From positions 1 to 64,000 of the forward strand of contig CAIUVX010000064.1 of NCBI GenBank assembly GCA_903902705.1: a stretch of 64,000 nucleotides of DNA, written 5' to 3'. The translations under genes were made by a program, and so were the position numbers. The DNA is from an uncultured Methylococcales bacterium (GTDB taxonomy: Bacteria > Pseudomonadota > Gammaproteobacteria > Methylococcales > Methylomonadaceae). Under the pieces are notes generated by a model. That model saw only the letters and a list, made by a program, of their open reading frames with translations, did not search any database and had not been told where the DNA came from. Shown here piece by piece: positions 9,295-16,958 of this stretch (positions are counted from its first letter, which is position 1; every line of letters starts with the position of its first letter).

Positions 9295-10488
9295 TTAAAA
9301 TGTATAGGGAATGTTGATACCAAAACTTACATTTTTTGAGCTGGCATCATTCAATCCAAAACTTACAGTAGGTTCAATAAATAAGTTATCTGTTATCAAA
9401 GATGTCAATCCCAACTGTAAATCATATTTTTCAACAGAAGGTGTAGAAGAATTTGCAAAATGCGTAACCCTCCCTGAAATAGCTGTACTTAATGTTAATG
9501 TATCATTTAAAGCATACGCAATACCTACTGTACCATCAAAGATATTATCTATCTGCGAATATAAAGTAGTATCTGAATTGATTTCAGAGGTAGCATTCGT
9601 GTTTTTTTCTGAAAAACTATGTAAATAACGGAAGTTAGCAAACAACACAGCAGGGTCAATACTTTTAGTTAATGAAACACCGCCACCAATAGCATAATTA
9701 TTATGACTTGTTGGAATATGCCCTTCTAAACTAAAAATAACAGTTGGATAACCAACATTTTCTTTTAATATAACCTGACGTAATGTAAATGCGGCATCGC
9801 CCCAAAGAGTATCAGTGGTTTTTTCAGGAGACTGTAAAGTAGCAACACTATTCATGCGATGATATAAAGGAATGCTCGCTGAAAACTGTAAATCATCCCA
9901 CAATCCATAACGTACACTATAATTTGATGTAAATGTATCTGTTGAATTTAAACCAAATAATCCACCTTGTTCAAATTTAGAATAATATAAATCCGTTTCT
10001 ACCGTTACTTGGTTACGTTTTAATAAAACACCCTGATCACGCAAAAATACATCTTCTGATGTTTTTTGATTCGAGTTTTCACCTATTGGTTGAGTTGATT
10101 TATTCTCAGACGTTTTTTTATCTGATGGTTTATTTGAAGTTAATTCTGATATTTTTTGAGTTGATTTTTCATTTTGAGCCGATGTTATTTTTTTATCTTG
10201 ATTTGCCAAATTCTCAGAATTTAAATCAGACTTTGCTTGTTGTTTAGCATTTTGTGAATCATCGCCTTTTAACCATTCTAATAATAACGCATGACTAAAT
10301 CGCCATTGTGTTCCAATATGTCTAGCAGGAATTGCTTTATCTTGTGCTAACTTTTCTAACTCAGTAGGATTAAATTTTAAAAACTTAGCGGCTTCATTCA
10401 ACGTCATTACTTCAGTTTCTGCTTGAGAAACTGTCGTTAAACTGGAAATAAATATAATACAAACAATCTTGAATAAATAAGAACGCAT
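9295..10488 (-). CDS. Outer-membrane beta-barrel with exported excisionase-like HTH domain (FapF-like)
   Basis: A 397-residue exported protein in three parts. A Sec signal lies at residues 1-23. A winged-helix/excisionase-type HTH follows at about 26-76 (VMTLNEAAKFLKF ... HIGTQWRFSHALLLEWL). A polar Lys/Ser/Asn/Gln linker runs from about 77 to 148. The last 250 residues alternate in the manner of a beta barrel and end in YTF, the terminal aromatic expected of outer-membrane proteins. The signal peptide and barrel make a DNA-binding role implausible, so the HTH fold probably binds protein in the periplasm. It follows the C39 peptidase gene by 4 nt. The pair resembles FapD/FapF, where FapF is the amyloid export pore, but similarity to FapF rests on context and architecture only. 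Confidence 0.75.
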   Translation of the reverse strand: MRSYLFKIVCIIFISSLTTVSQAETEVMTLNEAAKFLKFNPTELEKLAQDKAIPARHIGTQWRFSHALLLEWLKGDDSQNAKQQAKSDLNSENLANQDKKITSAQNEKSTQKISELTSNKPSDKKTSENKSTQPIGENSNQKTSEDVFLRDQGVLLKRNQVTVETDLYYSKFEQGGLFGLNSTDTFTSNYSVRYGLWDDLQFSASIPLYHRMNSVATLQSPEKTTDTLWGDAAFTLRQVILKENVGYPTVIFSLEGHIPTSHNNYAIGGGVSLTKSIDPAVLFANFRYLHSFSEKNTNATSEINSDTTLYSQIDNIFDGTVGIAYALNDTLTLSTAISGRVTHFANSSTPSVEKYDLQLGLTSLITDNLFIEPTVSFGLNDASSKNVSFGINIPYTF

Positions 10489-10492
10489 AAAA

Positions 10493-11200
10493 TTACCGAG
10501 TTAATAAAGGAAAACGAATATTAGGATTACCAACTTCTAACATTTGACGAATTGTTAACATTTCAGGATGTGTTAATGGATTAGAAGGCGTTTTGAGTGG
10601 GGAATTATTAATTAATTGTCCATCTTGTCTTTCTACAATAAAAATAATACCTTTAGTTTCATTCTCCTTAATCCACATATCTAAAAACTGATATAAAGGC
10701 ATTCGGACATTACCTGATGATGGGTCAGCGAGATAAACCCTATTGCCAACTATACCTTTTAAAACAGCGAAGTGTTCATGTCCTCGAGGTTTAATATAAA
10801 CAATTACTGGAGCTTTTAACTCTAGTAAATATTCTGGTAATAATTTCATTCCTTTTGTTTTATAACCATGACGCTCAGAAACCGTTTTTAAATCTAATAA
10901 GTTTAATCCTTCCTTTTGCCTTAGTTTTTCTTGGTCATTATTTAAAGAAGTTAGAATTTCTTGCAAAATAATTTCTTCACCAACAGGGTCATTAAAATAA
11001 TATGTCAATAATGTTGCTAATGCACCAGAACCACAAGAATAATCAAAACCTTGTTTAACTACACCAGCATCACGAAAATCTTTAATGGAATGCACTGAAC
11101 TGAAAATACGAGTATCCGTTCCAATATTGACAGTGACGGGCGCGGCTATTAACGTTGATGAAAAACTTAAAACAAAAATAAACCTCAAAAAATAATTCAT
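10493..11200 (-). CDS. Sec-exported stand-alone C39-family cysteine peptidase (FapD-like)
   Basis: I place the start at ATG 11200 (235 residues) because it yields a clean signal peptide, NYFLRFIFVLSFSSTLIAA. The track start at 11284 adds 28 unlikely residues that overlap the upstream gene. The C39 peptidase core is complete: Gln50 and Cys56 in KQGFDYSCGSGALATLL, His143 in GHEHFAVLKG and Asp159 in YLADPSSGN. Unlike bacteriocin exporters it has no ABC-transporter membrane or ATPase domain. FapD of the Pseudomonas amyloid operon has this form. It lies between a CHAP protein with a C39-leader-like motif and a barrel protein, suggesting it matures or helps export that CHAP protein in the periplasm. 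Confidence 0.85.
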   Translation of the reverse strand: MNYFLRFIFVLSFSSTLIAAPVTVNIGTDTRIFSSVHSIKDFRDAGVVKQGFDYSCGSGALATLLTYYFNDPVGEEIILQEILTSLNNDQEKLRQKEGLNLLDLKTVSERHGYKTKGMKLLPEYLLELKAPVIVYIKPRGHEHFAVLKGIVGNRVYLADPSSGNVRMPLYQFLDMWIKENETKGIIFIVERQDGQLINNSPLKTPSNPLTHPEMLTIRQMLEVGNPNIRFPLLTR

Positions 11201-11216
11201 ACAGACACTTAAAAGA

Positions 11217-11243
11217 AAGGCAGAATAACTACTATTCTGCCTT
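11217..11243 (-). terminator. Intercistronic terminator/attenuator between CHAP and C39 genes
   Basis: Read on the minus strand, AAGGCAGAATA pairs with TATTCTGCCTT around a 5-nt loop, and TCTTTT follows at once. This is the form of an intrinsic terminator. It lies after the CHAP stop and 17 nt before the C39 start, so it should reduce transcription into the peptidase and barrel genes compared with the CHAP gene. Confidence 0.7.
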
Positions 11244-11267
11244 ATTAAAGAGAATAAAGAGACAAAA

Positions 11268-11780
11268 TTATTTGCCGTAAACAAATCCTGCTATTTTTGC
11301 AGAATTTGTTACAATATTATCAGTTCTAGTACTCGCAACGTTCCAACCTTTTACATTCATTTCCCTTACAGTGAAGTTGTTACCACTAACACTTGTAACA
11401 TACGCAACATGACCATAGGTAGCAAAGAATTTTGTGTTATACACTACCACTGAACCCTGTGTAGGAGTTTTACCTGTTGAAAAACCTTTAGCTTTTGCAT
11501 TTGCAAGCCAATTAACCGCATTACCTTGCCAAGGTACACCGTTTGCTGCATATTTACTGCCCCAACCATTCAAACCGCCAATTTTTCCTCTCACTATTTG
11601 GTCAACAAACCAAGTACAATAGCCTTTATCAAAAACTCCTTTGGCTTCCACACTAGCTAGTTCATGGTCGTTCAAACTTTCACCAACCACGCCATTTAAT
11701 GTAGAAAAACTGCTTTCAGCATTAGCATTTAAGGCGGTAATTGCCAATAAAGCCAACACAACATGAGTTAAAATTTTCAT
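11268..11780 (-). CDS. Secreted CHAP-domain protein with C39-leader-like motif
   Basis: The start is ATG 11780, with AGAGG 5 nt upstream; the GTG at 11786 used by the track overlaps that ribosome site. The 170-residue product has a Sec signal (ILTHVVLALLAITALNANA), then a segment LNDHELASVEAKG at 36-48. Leu36, Glu40, Leu41 and Val44 match the spacing of double-glycine leaders cut by C39 peptidases, although the usual GG is AK here. The CHAP domain has Cys55 (GYCTWFVD), His124 (YGHVAYVTS) and Glu140/Asn142 (VREMN), so it is probably active as a peptidoglycan amidase or endopeptidase. It is the first gene of the three-gene cassette and a probable substrate of the next two products. Confidence 0.82.
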   Translation of the reverse strand: MKILTHVVLALLAITALNANAESSFSTLNGVVGESLNDHELASVEAKGVFDKGYCTWFVDQIVRGKIGGLNGWGSKYAANGVPWQGNAVNWLANAKAKGFSTGKTPTQGSVVVYNTKFFATYGHVAYVTSVSGNNFTVREMNVKGWNVASTRTDNIVTNSAKIAGFVYGK

Positions 11781-12120
11781 AAACACCTCTCAATTAAAAT
11801 TGCTAATTTGCTATAATCCCTAAATAATTCGGGCTTAATGACTATGGCTAAAGCAATTTATTTACCAATATAATGAAATTGAGATACGATAGTGGTAAAA
11901 GAGTTTTTGACCTGATTTTACTGCTAATTTAGGGTTTAAAAGATGACTATAATTGTCATATATATCTATTTTTTGTCACAAACATACATTTTTTAGCATA
12001 ACGAAGCGCGACTGGATATGTTACCCCTCGTCACAATATTTTGATTGTAACGTTGTGCTGAATATCATATCAGAATCCAAACTGTTTGAGCGGGTTAAAT
12101 AACCTACCCCCCGCTCTAGC
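11781..12120. other. AT-rich intergenic region upstream of the CHAP cassette
   Basis: About 340 bp with no supportable ORF. It should contain the minus-strand promoter of the CHAP-C39-barrel unit. The composition is markedly AT-rich compared with the flanking mltA gene. I could not pick out a convincing -35/-10 pair or operator. Confidence 0.4.
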
Positions 12121-12207
12121 TGCGTAGGTTGGGTTGCCGTCTTTTTGGCAACCCAACATTCTCTGGTATTCGTTGGGTTGCGAAAGAGCCGCAACCCAAT
12201 CTACGCG
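12121..12207. repeat. Interspersed double-hairpin repeat (TTGGGTTGC family)
   Basis: Two hairpins lie side by side: TTGGGTTGCC/GGCAACCCAA (12129-12156) and GTTGGGTTGCG/CGCAACCCAA (12172-12199). Both are enclosed by an outer inverted repeat, GCGTAGGTTGGGTTGC against GCAACCCAATCTACGC, with one mismatch. A partial copy in the opposite orientation lies at 39375-39432. The element has no coding capacity and looks like a REP/BIME or MITE-type mobile palindrome. Confidence 0.75.
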
Positions 12208-12295
12208 CTTTCTATTCATTTTTAAAAACAAAATCAACCTGTAAAACACATCATTAAGGACAATTTAAATCGCCCTTAATGAAAAACACTGTCTA

Positions 12296-13501
12296 TTAAA
12301 GATTACGCGGCACCAATAAATAATAATGCCCTTTGGATTTCATAGGGCCTGCCATAAGACTGGCTTTATCTCCCTGTCCCCAGTAAACATCGCCACGAAT
12401 TACGCCTTTAATCGCGCCGCCTGTGTCTTGTGCCATGAGTAAACATTGTAATCTTTTCCCTTGTATGGGATGTTCAGCATCTAACCAGACAGGAATGCCA
12501 TAGGGTAGATTTTTATGGTCGATGGCTAAGCTGTGTTGTGCGGTTAATGGTACTGCCATTGCACCTGTCGGCCCTACATTGGGGTCTACGGGGCTAAACT
12601 GAAAATACACATAAGAGGCATTGCTGAGCATAAGTTGCTCACCTTCTACGGGATGTTGTTCTATCCACGCACGGATGGTTTGCATGGAAATATCTTCTTT
12701 AGAAATTTCACCGTTATTGACTAGCGTTTTGCCGATTGCATAGTAGGCATGACCATTGCCGCCTGCAAAACTTAAGCCTCGAATACTACCATCTTCCATA
12801 ATTACGCGCCCTGAGCCTTGTATTTCCATAAAAAAGGCATCTATTTCATTATCAACCCAAAGTAGTTCTAGTCCTTTGTTGGCTAACGCGCCTGATTTAA
12901 TGGCTGCGCGGCTTTGAGAGCGTAAACTTGGATTGCTAGGTATCGGATAGATAGGCACGTTGTAACGGGCAGATTGTCGGTATGAGCCATGCAGTTCAGG
13001 CAAATAATAGCCTGTAAACATTCCATCAAACAAGCCGTTTTCACAGACGGCATAAGGCTTAAACCATTGTTCAAAAAATTGTCGTTCTTGTCCGCGTATC
13101 ACAGGTTTGGAACAAATTGCTTGCCAATCAGACATGCGACCTAATTGAAATGAGCCACTCAATACCTTATCGGCTGGCATGGTACGCCAACGCTTGCAAG
13201 AATGGTGAAAGGCTTTTAATGCGGCAACGTGATCGTCTTTTTCCCAACCAGGTAATAAATTAAAATCACTAGGATAAAGCTGAACATTGGACAATCGAGT
13301 GCCAATAGGTGCGCCTGTAATCACTGGCGGAGTTTCTTGAACAGGGGTGTTAGGATGTGTAATAGTGACAGGTGGTTTAGTCACGGTGTTGTTGTTAGGG
13401 TAGTAAACAATGGGCTGGTCGATTGGTGGTGTTTCGGAACAACCGCCGAGTAAAAATAATGCTGTCAAAACAGCACTATAGCGAATTAAAGAGAGTTTCA
13501 T
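12296..13501 (-). CDS. mltA: Membrane-bound lytic murein transglycosylase A
   Basis: An outer-membrane lipoprotein that cleaves the MurNAc-GlcNAc bond of peptidoglycan to leave 1,6-anhydro ends. I take ATG 13501 (401 residues), which gives a lipoprotein signal with lipobox LLGGC (Cys21); the track start adds 20 unsupported residues. The MltA domain includes FDGMFTGYYLPELHGS and VDNEIDAFFMEIQGSGRV. The C-terminal 3D domain has three conserved Asp positions, seen in MAQDTGGAIKGVIRGDVYWG. A Pro/Thr-rich linker (residues about 30-60) separates the lipid anchor from the enzyme. Monocistronic as far as I can see. Confidence 0.95.
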   Translation of the reverse strand: MKLSLIRYSAVLTALFLLGGCSETPPIDQPIVYYPNNNTVTKPPVTITHPNTPVQETPPVITGAPIGTRLSNVQLYPSDFNLLPGWEKDDHVAALKAFHHSCKRWRTMPADKVLSGSFQLGRMSDWQAICSKPVIRGQERQFFEQWFKPYAVCENGLFDGMFTGYYLPELHGSYRQSARYNVPIYPIPSNPSLRSQSRAAIKSGALANKGLELLWVDNEIDAFFMEIQGSGRVIMEDGSIRGLSFAGGNGHAYYAIGKTLVNNGEISKEDISMQTIRAWIEQHPVEGEQLMLSNASYVYFQFSPVDPNVGPTGAMAVPLTAQHSLAIDHKNLPYGIPVWLDAEHPIQGKRLQCLLMAQDTGGAIKGVIRGDVYWGQGDKASLMAGPMKSKGHYYLLVPRNL

Positions 13502-13590
13502 AATGGGTTTCCTGATAAAAAAGCGTGTTATTGATGCCATACATTTGGGTGCATGAAACAACTGTTTTGTAATTATTAATGGGGGGGTTG

Positions 13591-13932
13591 TTAGCGCGAT
13601 ATAGTATGCACTGGTAAAAAACGTGTGACTTTTATTTGTAGCAAACGAATCAATGCACTGTCCATAAAATCATATTCATCAGGAATATCAAGACAGATGA
13701 GGCGTTTATTTAACAAATGCGCTTTGAATTTTGCCGTTAGTTTGTTTCGATGCGATTTTTCCATCACGAATATCAGTTCAGCCCAGTCAATAAGTTCTAA
13801 ACTCACAGGAATAACAGCATCGTGGTCTAAACCTGCTGACAAGCATTGAATGCCTGCATAAGTAGAAAATACTTGTTGCGCCGTTGGGCTACGCAAACGA
13901 TTTTGACTACAGATAAATAAAACATTGCGCAT
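13591..13932 (-). CDS. Low-molecular-weight protein tyrosine phosphatase-like protein
   Basis: A short (113-residue) phosphatase of the low-molecular-weight family. Starting at ATG 13932, the sequence MRNVLFICSQNRLRSPTAQQ places the CX5R phosphate loop at Cys8-Arg14. A C-terminal DIPDEYDFMD supplies the acidic loop. This short subgroup is seen next to diverse housekeeping genes, and its substrate is not known. The track's extra 10 N-terminal residues overlap a palindrome and are unlikely. It follows mazG after 57 nt. Confidence 0.86.
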   Translation of the reverse strand: MRNVLFICSQNRLRSPTAQQVFSTYAGIQCLSAGLDHDAVIPVSLELIDWAELIFVMEKSHRNKLTAKFKAHLLNKRLICLDIPDEYDFMDSALIRLLQIKVTRFLPVHTISR

Positions 13933-13953
13933 TGAAACTACCGACTTAAATGT

Positions 13954-13979
13954 GGCGTTCAAACCTAGGTTTGAACGCC
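13954..13979. terminator. 26-bp perfect palindrome after mazG
   Basis: GGCGTTCAAACC pairs with GGTTTGAACGCC with no mismatch, giving an 11-bp stem and a CTAG loop. It sits between the mazG stop and the phosphatase start on the minus strand. No strong T-run follows, so it may be a weak terminator, a transcript-stabilising hairpin or an operator. Confidence 0.5.
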
Positions 13980-13989
13980 TGTGAATGAA

Positions 13990-14802
13990 CTACACGGTAT
14001 TGCTATTTCTCAATACTATTTTTGCTTCATGCCAAAGTGCATCTAATTCGTTTAGCGTGCAGTCTTTTAAATCGCGTCCTGACAGCCCCACTTTTAGTTC
14101 GATGTAATTGAAGCGTTTAGTAAATTTTTTGGTACTTTGTCGAAGTGCTACTTCAGGACTCACCTTTAAATGGCGGGCGAGATTAACAGCAACCAATAAT
14201 AAATCACCAATTTCTTCTTGAATATGCTCTTGGTTGCCTGATTCCCACGCTTCTTTAACCTCTGCCAATTCCTCTAATACTTTATCAAACACAGGCGGCA
14301 CATCAGGCCAATCAAAACCATGATGGGCAGCACGGTCTTGAATTTTTTCACATTCAATCAGGGCAGGCAGATTGCTCGCTACTCCTGATAGCACACTGCG
14401 CGAATCAGAAGCACTCGGGTGTTTTTCCTGACGCTCGTCAGCTTTGGATTGCTCCCATGCGTGATGACGCTGCGCATCGGTAGTAAACACGGTATCACCA
14501 AATATATGAGGATGTCGGCGAACAAGCTTGTCGCAAATACCTTCAGCCACTTGTTCAAAGGTAAATAAATCCCGCTCTTTGGCAATTTGCGAATGAAAGA
14601 CTACTTGGAGCAATAAATCACCCAGTTCTGAGCGCAAATCATCGTAATCATTACGGTCAATAGCATCAACGACTTCGTAAGCTTCTTCAATAAGGTAAGG
14701 AATTAAGCTGGTAAAATCTTGCTTAATGTCCCACGCACAACCCACTTTAGGCTGACGTAACCGAGACATGATGTTTAATAACCGTTGTGTGTGTGTTAGC
14801 AT
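13990..14802 (-). CDS. mazG: Nucleoside triphosphate pyrophosphohydrolase
   Basis: Hydrolyses (d)NTPs to monophosphate and pyrophosphate, cleaning damaged nucleotides and lowering ppGpp under stress. The 270-residue length fits the full two-domain MazG. Both helical MazG repeats keep their acidic metal-binding motifs: EEAYEVVDAI with ELGDLLLQVVFH, and EELAEVKEAW with EIGDLLLVAVNLARH. The typical CPWD motif reads CAWD here (GCAWDIKQDF), a mild deviation. It lies 19 nt downstream of the PfkB-family kinase gene and is probably co-transcribed with it. Confidence 0.95.
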   Translation of the reverse strand: MLTHTQRLLNIMSRLRQPKVGCAWDIKQDFTSLIPYLIEEAYEVVDAIDRNDYDDLRSELGDLLLQVVFHSQIAKERDLFTFEQVAEGICDKLVRRHPHIFGDTVFTTDAQRHHAWEQSKADERQEKHPSASDSRSVLSGVASNLPALIECEKIQDRAAHHGFDWPDVPPVFDKVLEELAEVKEAWESGNQEHIQEEIGDLLLVAVNLARHLKVSPEVALRQSTKKFTKRFNYIELKVGLSGRDLKDCTLNELDALWHEAKIVLRNSNTV

Positions 14803-14821
14803 GATAAGCTACTGTAATGCC

Positions 14822-15757
14822 TTAGAAAGAATGCCCAAAGTTTTCATGATAGCGTTGTTTAAAGCTATCCATGTCGAAATGATGATTTTGCGTGCCGTGA
14901 TGTTCGATTTTAATCGCGCCCAATAAGGAAGCAATCCGCCCTGTGATTTCCCAATCCAATTCATTCATTAATCCGTATAACAAGCCAGCACGATACGCAT
15001 CACCGCAACCTGTCGGATCATTAAGACTATTCACTTGCGCGGCTGGAATATCAATGACTCGCCCTTGGGTATAAATTTTAGAACCTTTGCTGCCTAAGGT
15101 AATGATGAGAGCCTGCACACGTTCTGCCAGTTGCTCTAATGACAAGCCAGTACGCTCCTGCATTAATTCAGATTCATAGTCATTTAACGTCATCCAAGTC
15201 GCTTGATCGATAAATTTTAGCAGTTCCGCGCCATTGAACATGGGCATTCCTTGACCTGGATCAAAAATGAATGGAATGTCTAATTCAACAAACTGTTCTG
15301 CGTGTAACTGCATACCGTCTTTACCATCGGGTGAAACAATACCGATGCTGATGTCATTGTTGTTGGTAGGGACAGCATTCAAATGAGAAAAACTCATTGC
15401 GCCTGGGTGAAAAGCGGTAATTTGATTATCGTCTTCGTCGGTGGTGATATAGGCTTGCCCTGTATATTGATTATCCAGAACATGAATAAATTGGCTAGAC
15501 AGTCCGTTTTGATTTAGCCATTGACTGTATGGCTCAAAATCATGCCCAACCACCGCCATAATTAACGGTTCTTCGCCTAATAAATTCAGATTATAAGCAA
15601 TATTACCCGCACAACCGCCAAATTCACGACGCAATACTGGCACTAAGAAGGAAACGTTTAGAATATGAACTTTCTCTGGCAGAATGTGATGTTTAAATTT
15701 ATCATGAAACACCATGATGGTGTCGTAAGCCATAGAACCGCATATTAATGCACTCAT
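14822..15757 (-). CDS. PfkB-family kinase, adenosine kinase-like
   Basis: A 311-residue ribokinase-fold enzyme. The N-terminal substrate motif FGGCAGNIAYNLNLLGEEP and the C-terminal anion-hole/catalytic motif NDPTGCGDAYRAGLLYG are clear. In this subgroup Cys replaces Ala in the usual GAGD, and the base Asp is retained. Proteins of this type in beta- and gammaproteobacteria are often named adenosine kinase, but the sugar or nucleoside substrate cannot be settled from sequence. It starts 12 nt after dgkA and is followed by mazG. Confidence 0.85.
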   Translation of the reverse strand: MSALICGSMAYDTIMVFHDKFKHHILPEKVHILNVSFLVPVLRREFGGCAGNIAYNLNLLGEEPLIMAVVGHDFEPYSQWLNQNGLSSQFIHVLDNQYTGQAYITTDEDDNQITAFHPGAMSFSHLNAVPTNNNDISIGIVSPDGKDGMQLHAEQFVELDIPFIFDPGQGMPMFNGAELLKFIDQATWMTLNDYESELMQERTGLSLEQLAERVQALIITLGSKGSKIYTQGRVIDIPAAQVNSLNDPTGCGDAYRAGLLYGLMNELDWEITGRIASLLGAIKIEHHGTQNHHFDMDSFKQRYHENFGHSF

Positions 15758-15769
15758 TTATAATCCTCT

Positions 15770-16129
15770 TTATAATAAAATTAATGCCCATGTCACGCCC
15801 GCCCAAATAAGCGACAGCATAACAGCGGCTGAACCAATATCTTTGGCTCTACCTGATAATTCGTGATGATCTAAGCCGACACGGTCAACGACTGCTTCCA
15901 CGGCTGAATTTAATAATTCTACAAGTAACACCAATACGATACTACCAATAAGCAGCAATATTTCAATATTGGTTTTACCTAGCCAAATAGCTAAAGGTGT
16001 AGTAACTACAAATAAAGCCACTTCCTGTCTGAAAGCTTCTTCATGTGTCCACGTCGCTTTAAAGCCCGCCGCTGAAAAGAAACACGCGTTAATTAAACGT
16101 TTAAAGCCTTTTGCATTTTGATTTGCCAT
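15770..16129 (-). CDS. dgkA: Diacylglycerol kinase
   Basis: A 119-residue integral membrane enzyme that phosphorylates diacylglycerol from membrane-derived oligosaccharide and lipid A modification back to phosphatidate. Three transmembrane helices are seen, with the conserved EEAFRQE near the first and ELLNSAVEAVVDR in the active site, followed by AKDIGSAAVMLSL. Length and motifs match E. coli DgkA. It lies 6 nt after gcvH and 12 nt before the kinase gene. Confidence 0.95.
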   Translation of the reverse strand: MANQNAKGFKRLINACFFSAAGFKATWTHEEAFRQEVALFVVTTPLAIWLGKTNIEILLLIGSIVLVLLVELLNSAVEAVVDRVGLDHHELSGRAKDIGSAAVMLSLIWAGVTWALILL

Positions 16130-16135
16130 AATAAG

Positions 16136-16519
16136 TTATTGGTTCATAAGTTGTTGGTAGGCATCTGCGTCTAGCAAATGATCCAAATCAGCAAGATCAT
16201 CAGCTTGAATACGAAATAGCCATGTTTGATAAGGCTTGTCGTTCACTTGTTCTGGTTCATCAGCCGCCGCTTCATTAATGGTAATAATTTCTCCAGCCAC
16301 AGGGCTAAATAAATCTGAGGCAGTTTTAACTGATTCTACGATGGCGCATTGCTCACGGACGGTTACTTTACGCCCTAGCTTAGGCAGTTCAATATAAACT
16401 AAATCGCCTAATTGCTGTTGCGCAAAATCGGTGATGCCTACTTGAACAATATTCCCTTCTTCTACTTTCACCCATTCATGGGACGTTGCATACTTTAAAT
16501 CTTTAGGTAACTCACTCAT
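16136..16519 (-). CDS. gcvH: Glycine cleavage system H protein
   Basis: The lipoyl carrier of the glycine cleavage complex, shuttling the aminomethyl group from the P to the T protein. The 127-residue length is standard and Lys65 in VESVKTASD is the lipoylation site. EWVKVEEGN and LGDLVYIELP are family motifs. No gcvP or gcvT is in the window, so gcvH is detached from its complex. It leads a tight minus-strand unit with dgkA, the PfkB kinase and mazG. Confidence 0.96.
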   Translation of the reverse strand: MSELPKDLKYATSHEWVKVEEGNIVQVGITDFAQQQLGDLVYIELPKLGRKVTVREQCAIVESVKTASDLFSPVAGEIITINEAAADEPEQVNDKPYQTWLFRIQADDLADLDHLLDADAYQQLMNQ

Positions 16520-16622
16520 TGTTAGCTCTCAAAAATAATTGATACAGGCGTAAAGTTCAAGGCAAATTGCCTAATCCTTCTGTTAAACTACAAGCTATTA
16601 TATTAGCAAACCTCAATAAACT

Positions 16623-16880
16623 ATGCCTAAAATACTCATTTATACCACCAAAATATGTCCTTATTGTGTAATGGCTAAGCGATTACTCGATCAAAAGGGT
16701 GCGAGTTATAGCGAAATTAATGTTGATAGCGAGCCACACTTAAGAGAAGAAATGATGCGTAAAACCAACCGCCGAACCGTGCCGCAAATTTATATCGGTG
16801 ATTTTCATGTCGGAGGTTTTGATGAGTTGTACGCGCTGAATCAACAAAAGAAATTGGATGAGCTACTCTCAGCTCCCTAA
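16623..16880 (+). CDS. grxC: Glutaredoxin 3
   Basis: An 85-residue dithiol glutaredoxin with the active site CPYC (Cys12, Cys15), the TVPQIYIG cis-proline loop and the GGFDEL glutathione-binding motif. It reduces disulfides in the cytosol using glutathione. It is divergent from gcvH, with about 100 nt between them holding both promoters. Confidence 0.96.
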   Translation: MPKILIYTTKICPYCVMAKRLLDQKGASYSEINVDSEPHLREEMMRKTNRRTVPQIYIGDFHVGGFDELYALNQQKKLDELLSAP

Positions 16881-16958
16881 TTAACGCTTTTCGTTCAAGT
16901 ATACCGACAATCTGCTATTATTGCGCCCCTCATTACCCAACTTCAGTCAGGATAAATC

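Noticed and set aside
9295-10488. HTH protein as a transcription regulator of the cassette
   Set aside because: A Sec signal precedes the HTH and an outer-membrane barrel follows it, so it should not meet DNA.
10493-11200. C39 peptidase as part of an ABC bacteriocin exporter
   Set aside because: The protein ends soon after the peptidase domain; no transmembrane or nucleotide-binding domain is in this gene or beside it.
9295-11786. A classical fap functional-amyloid operon
   Set aside because: No FapB/FapC-like repeat subunit, FapA or FapE is present in the cassette; only the peptidase and pore types match.
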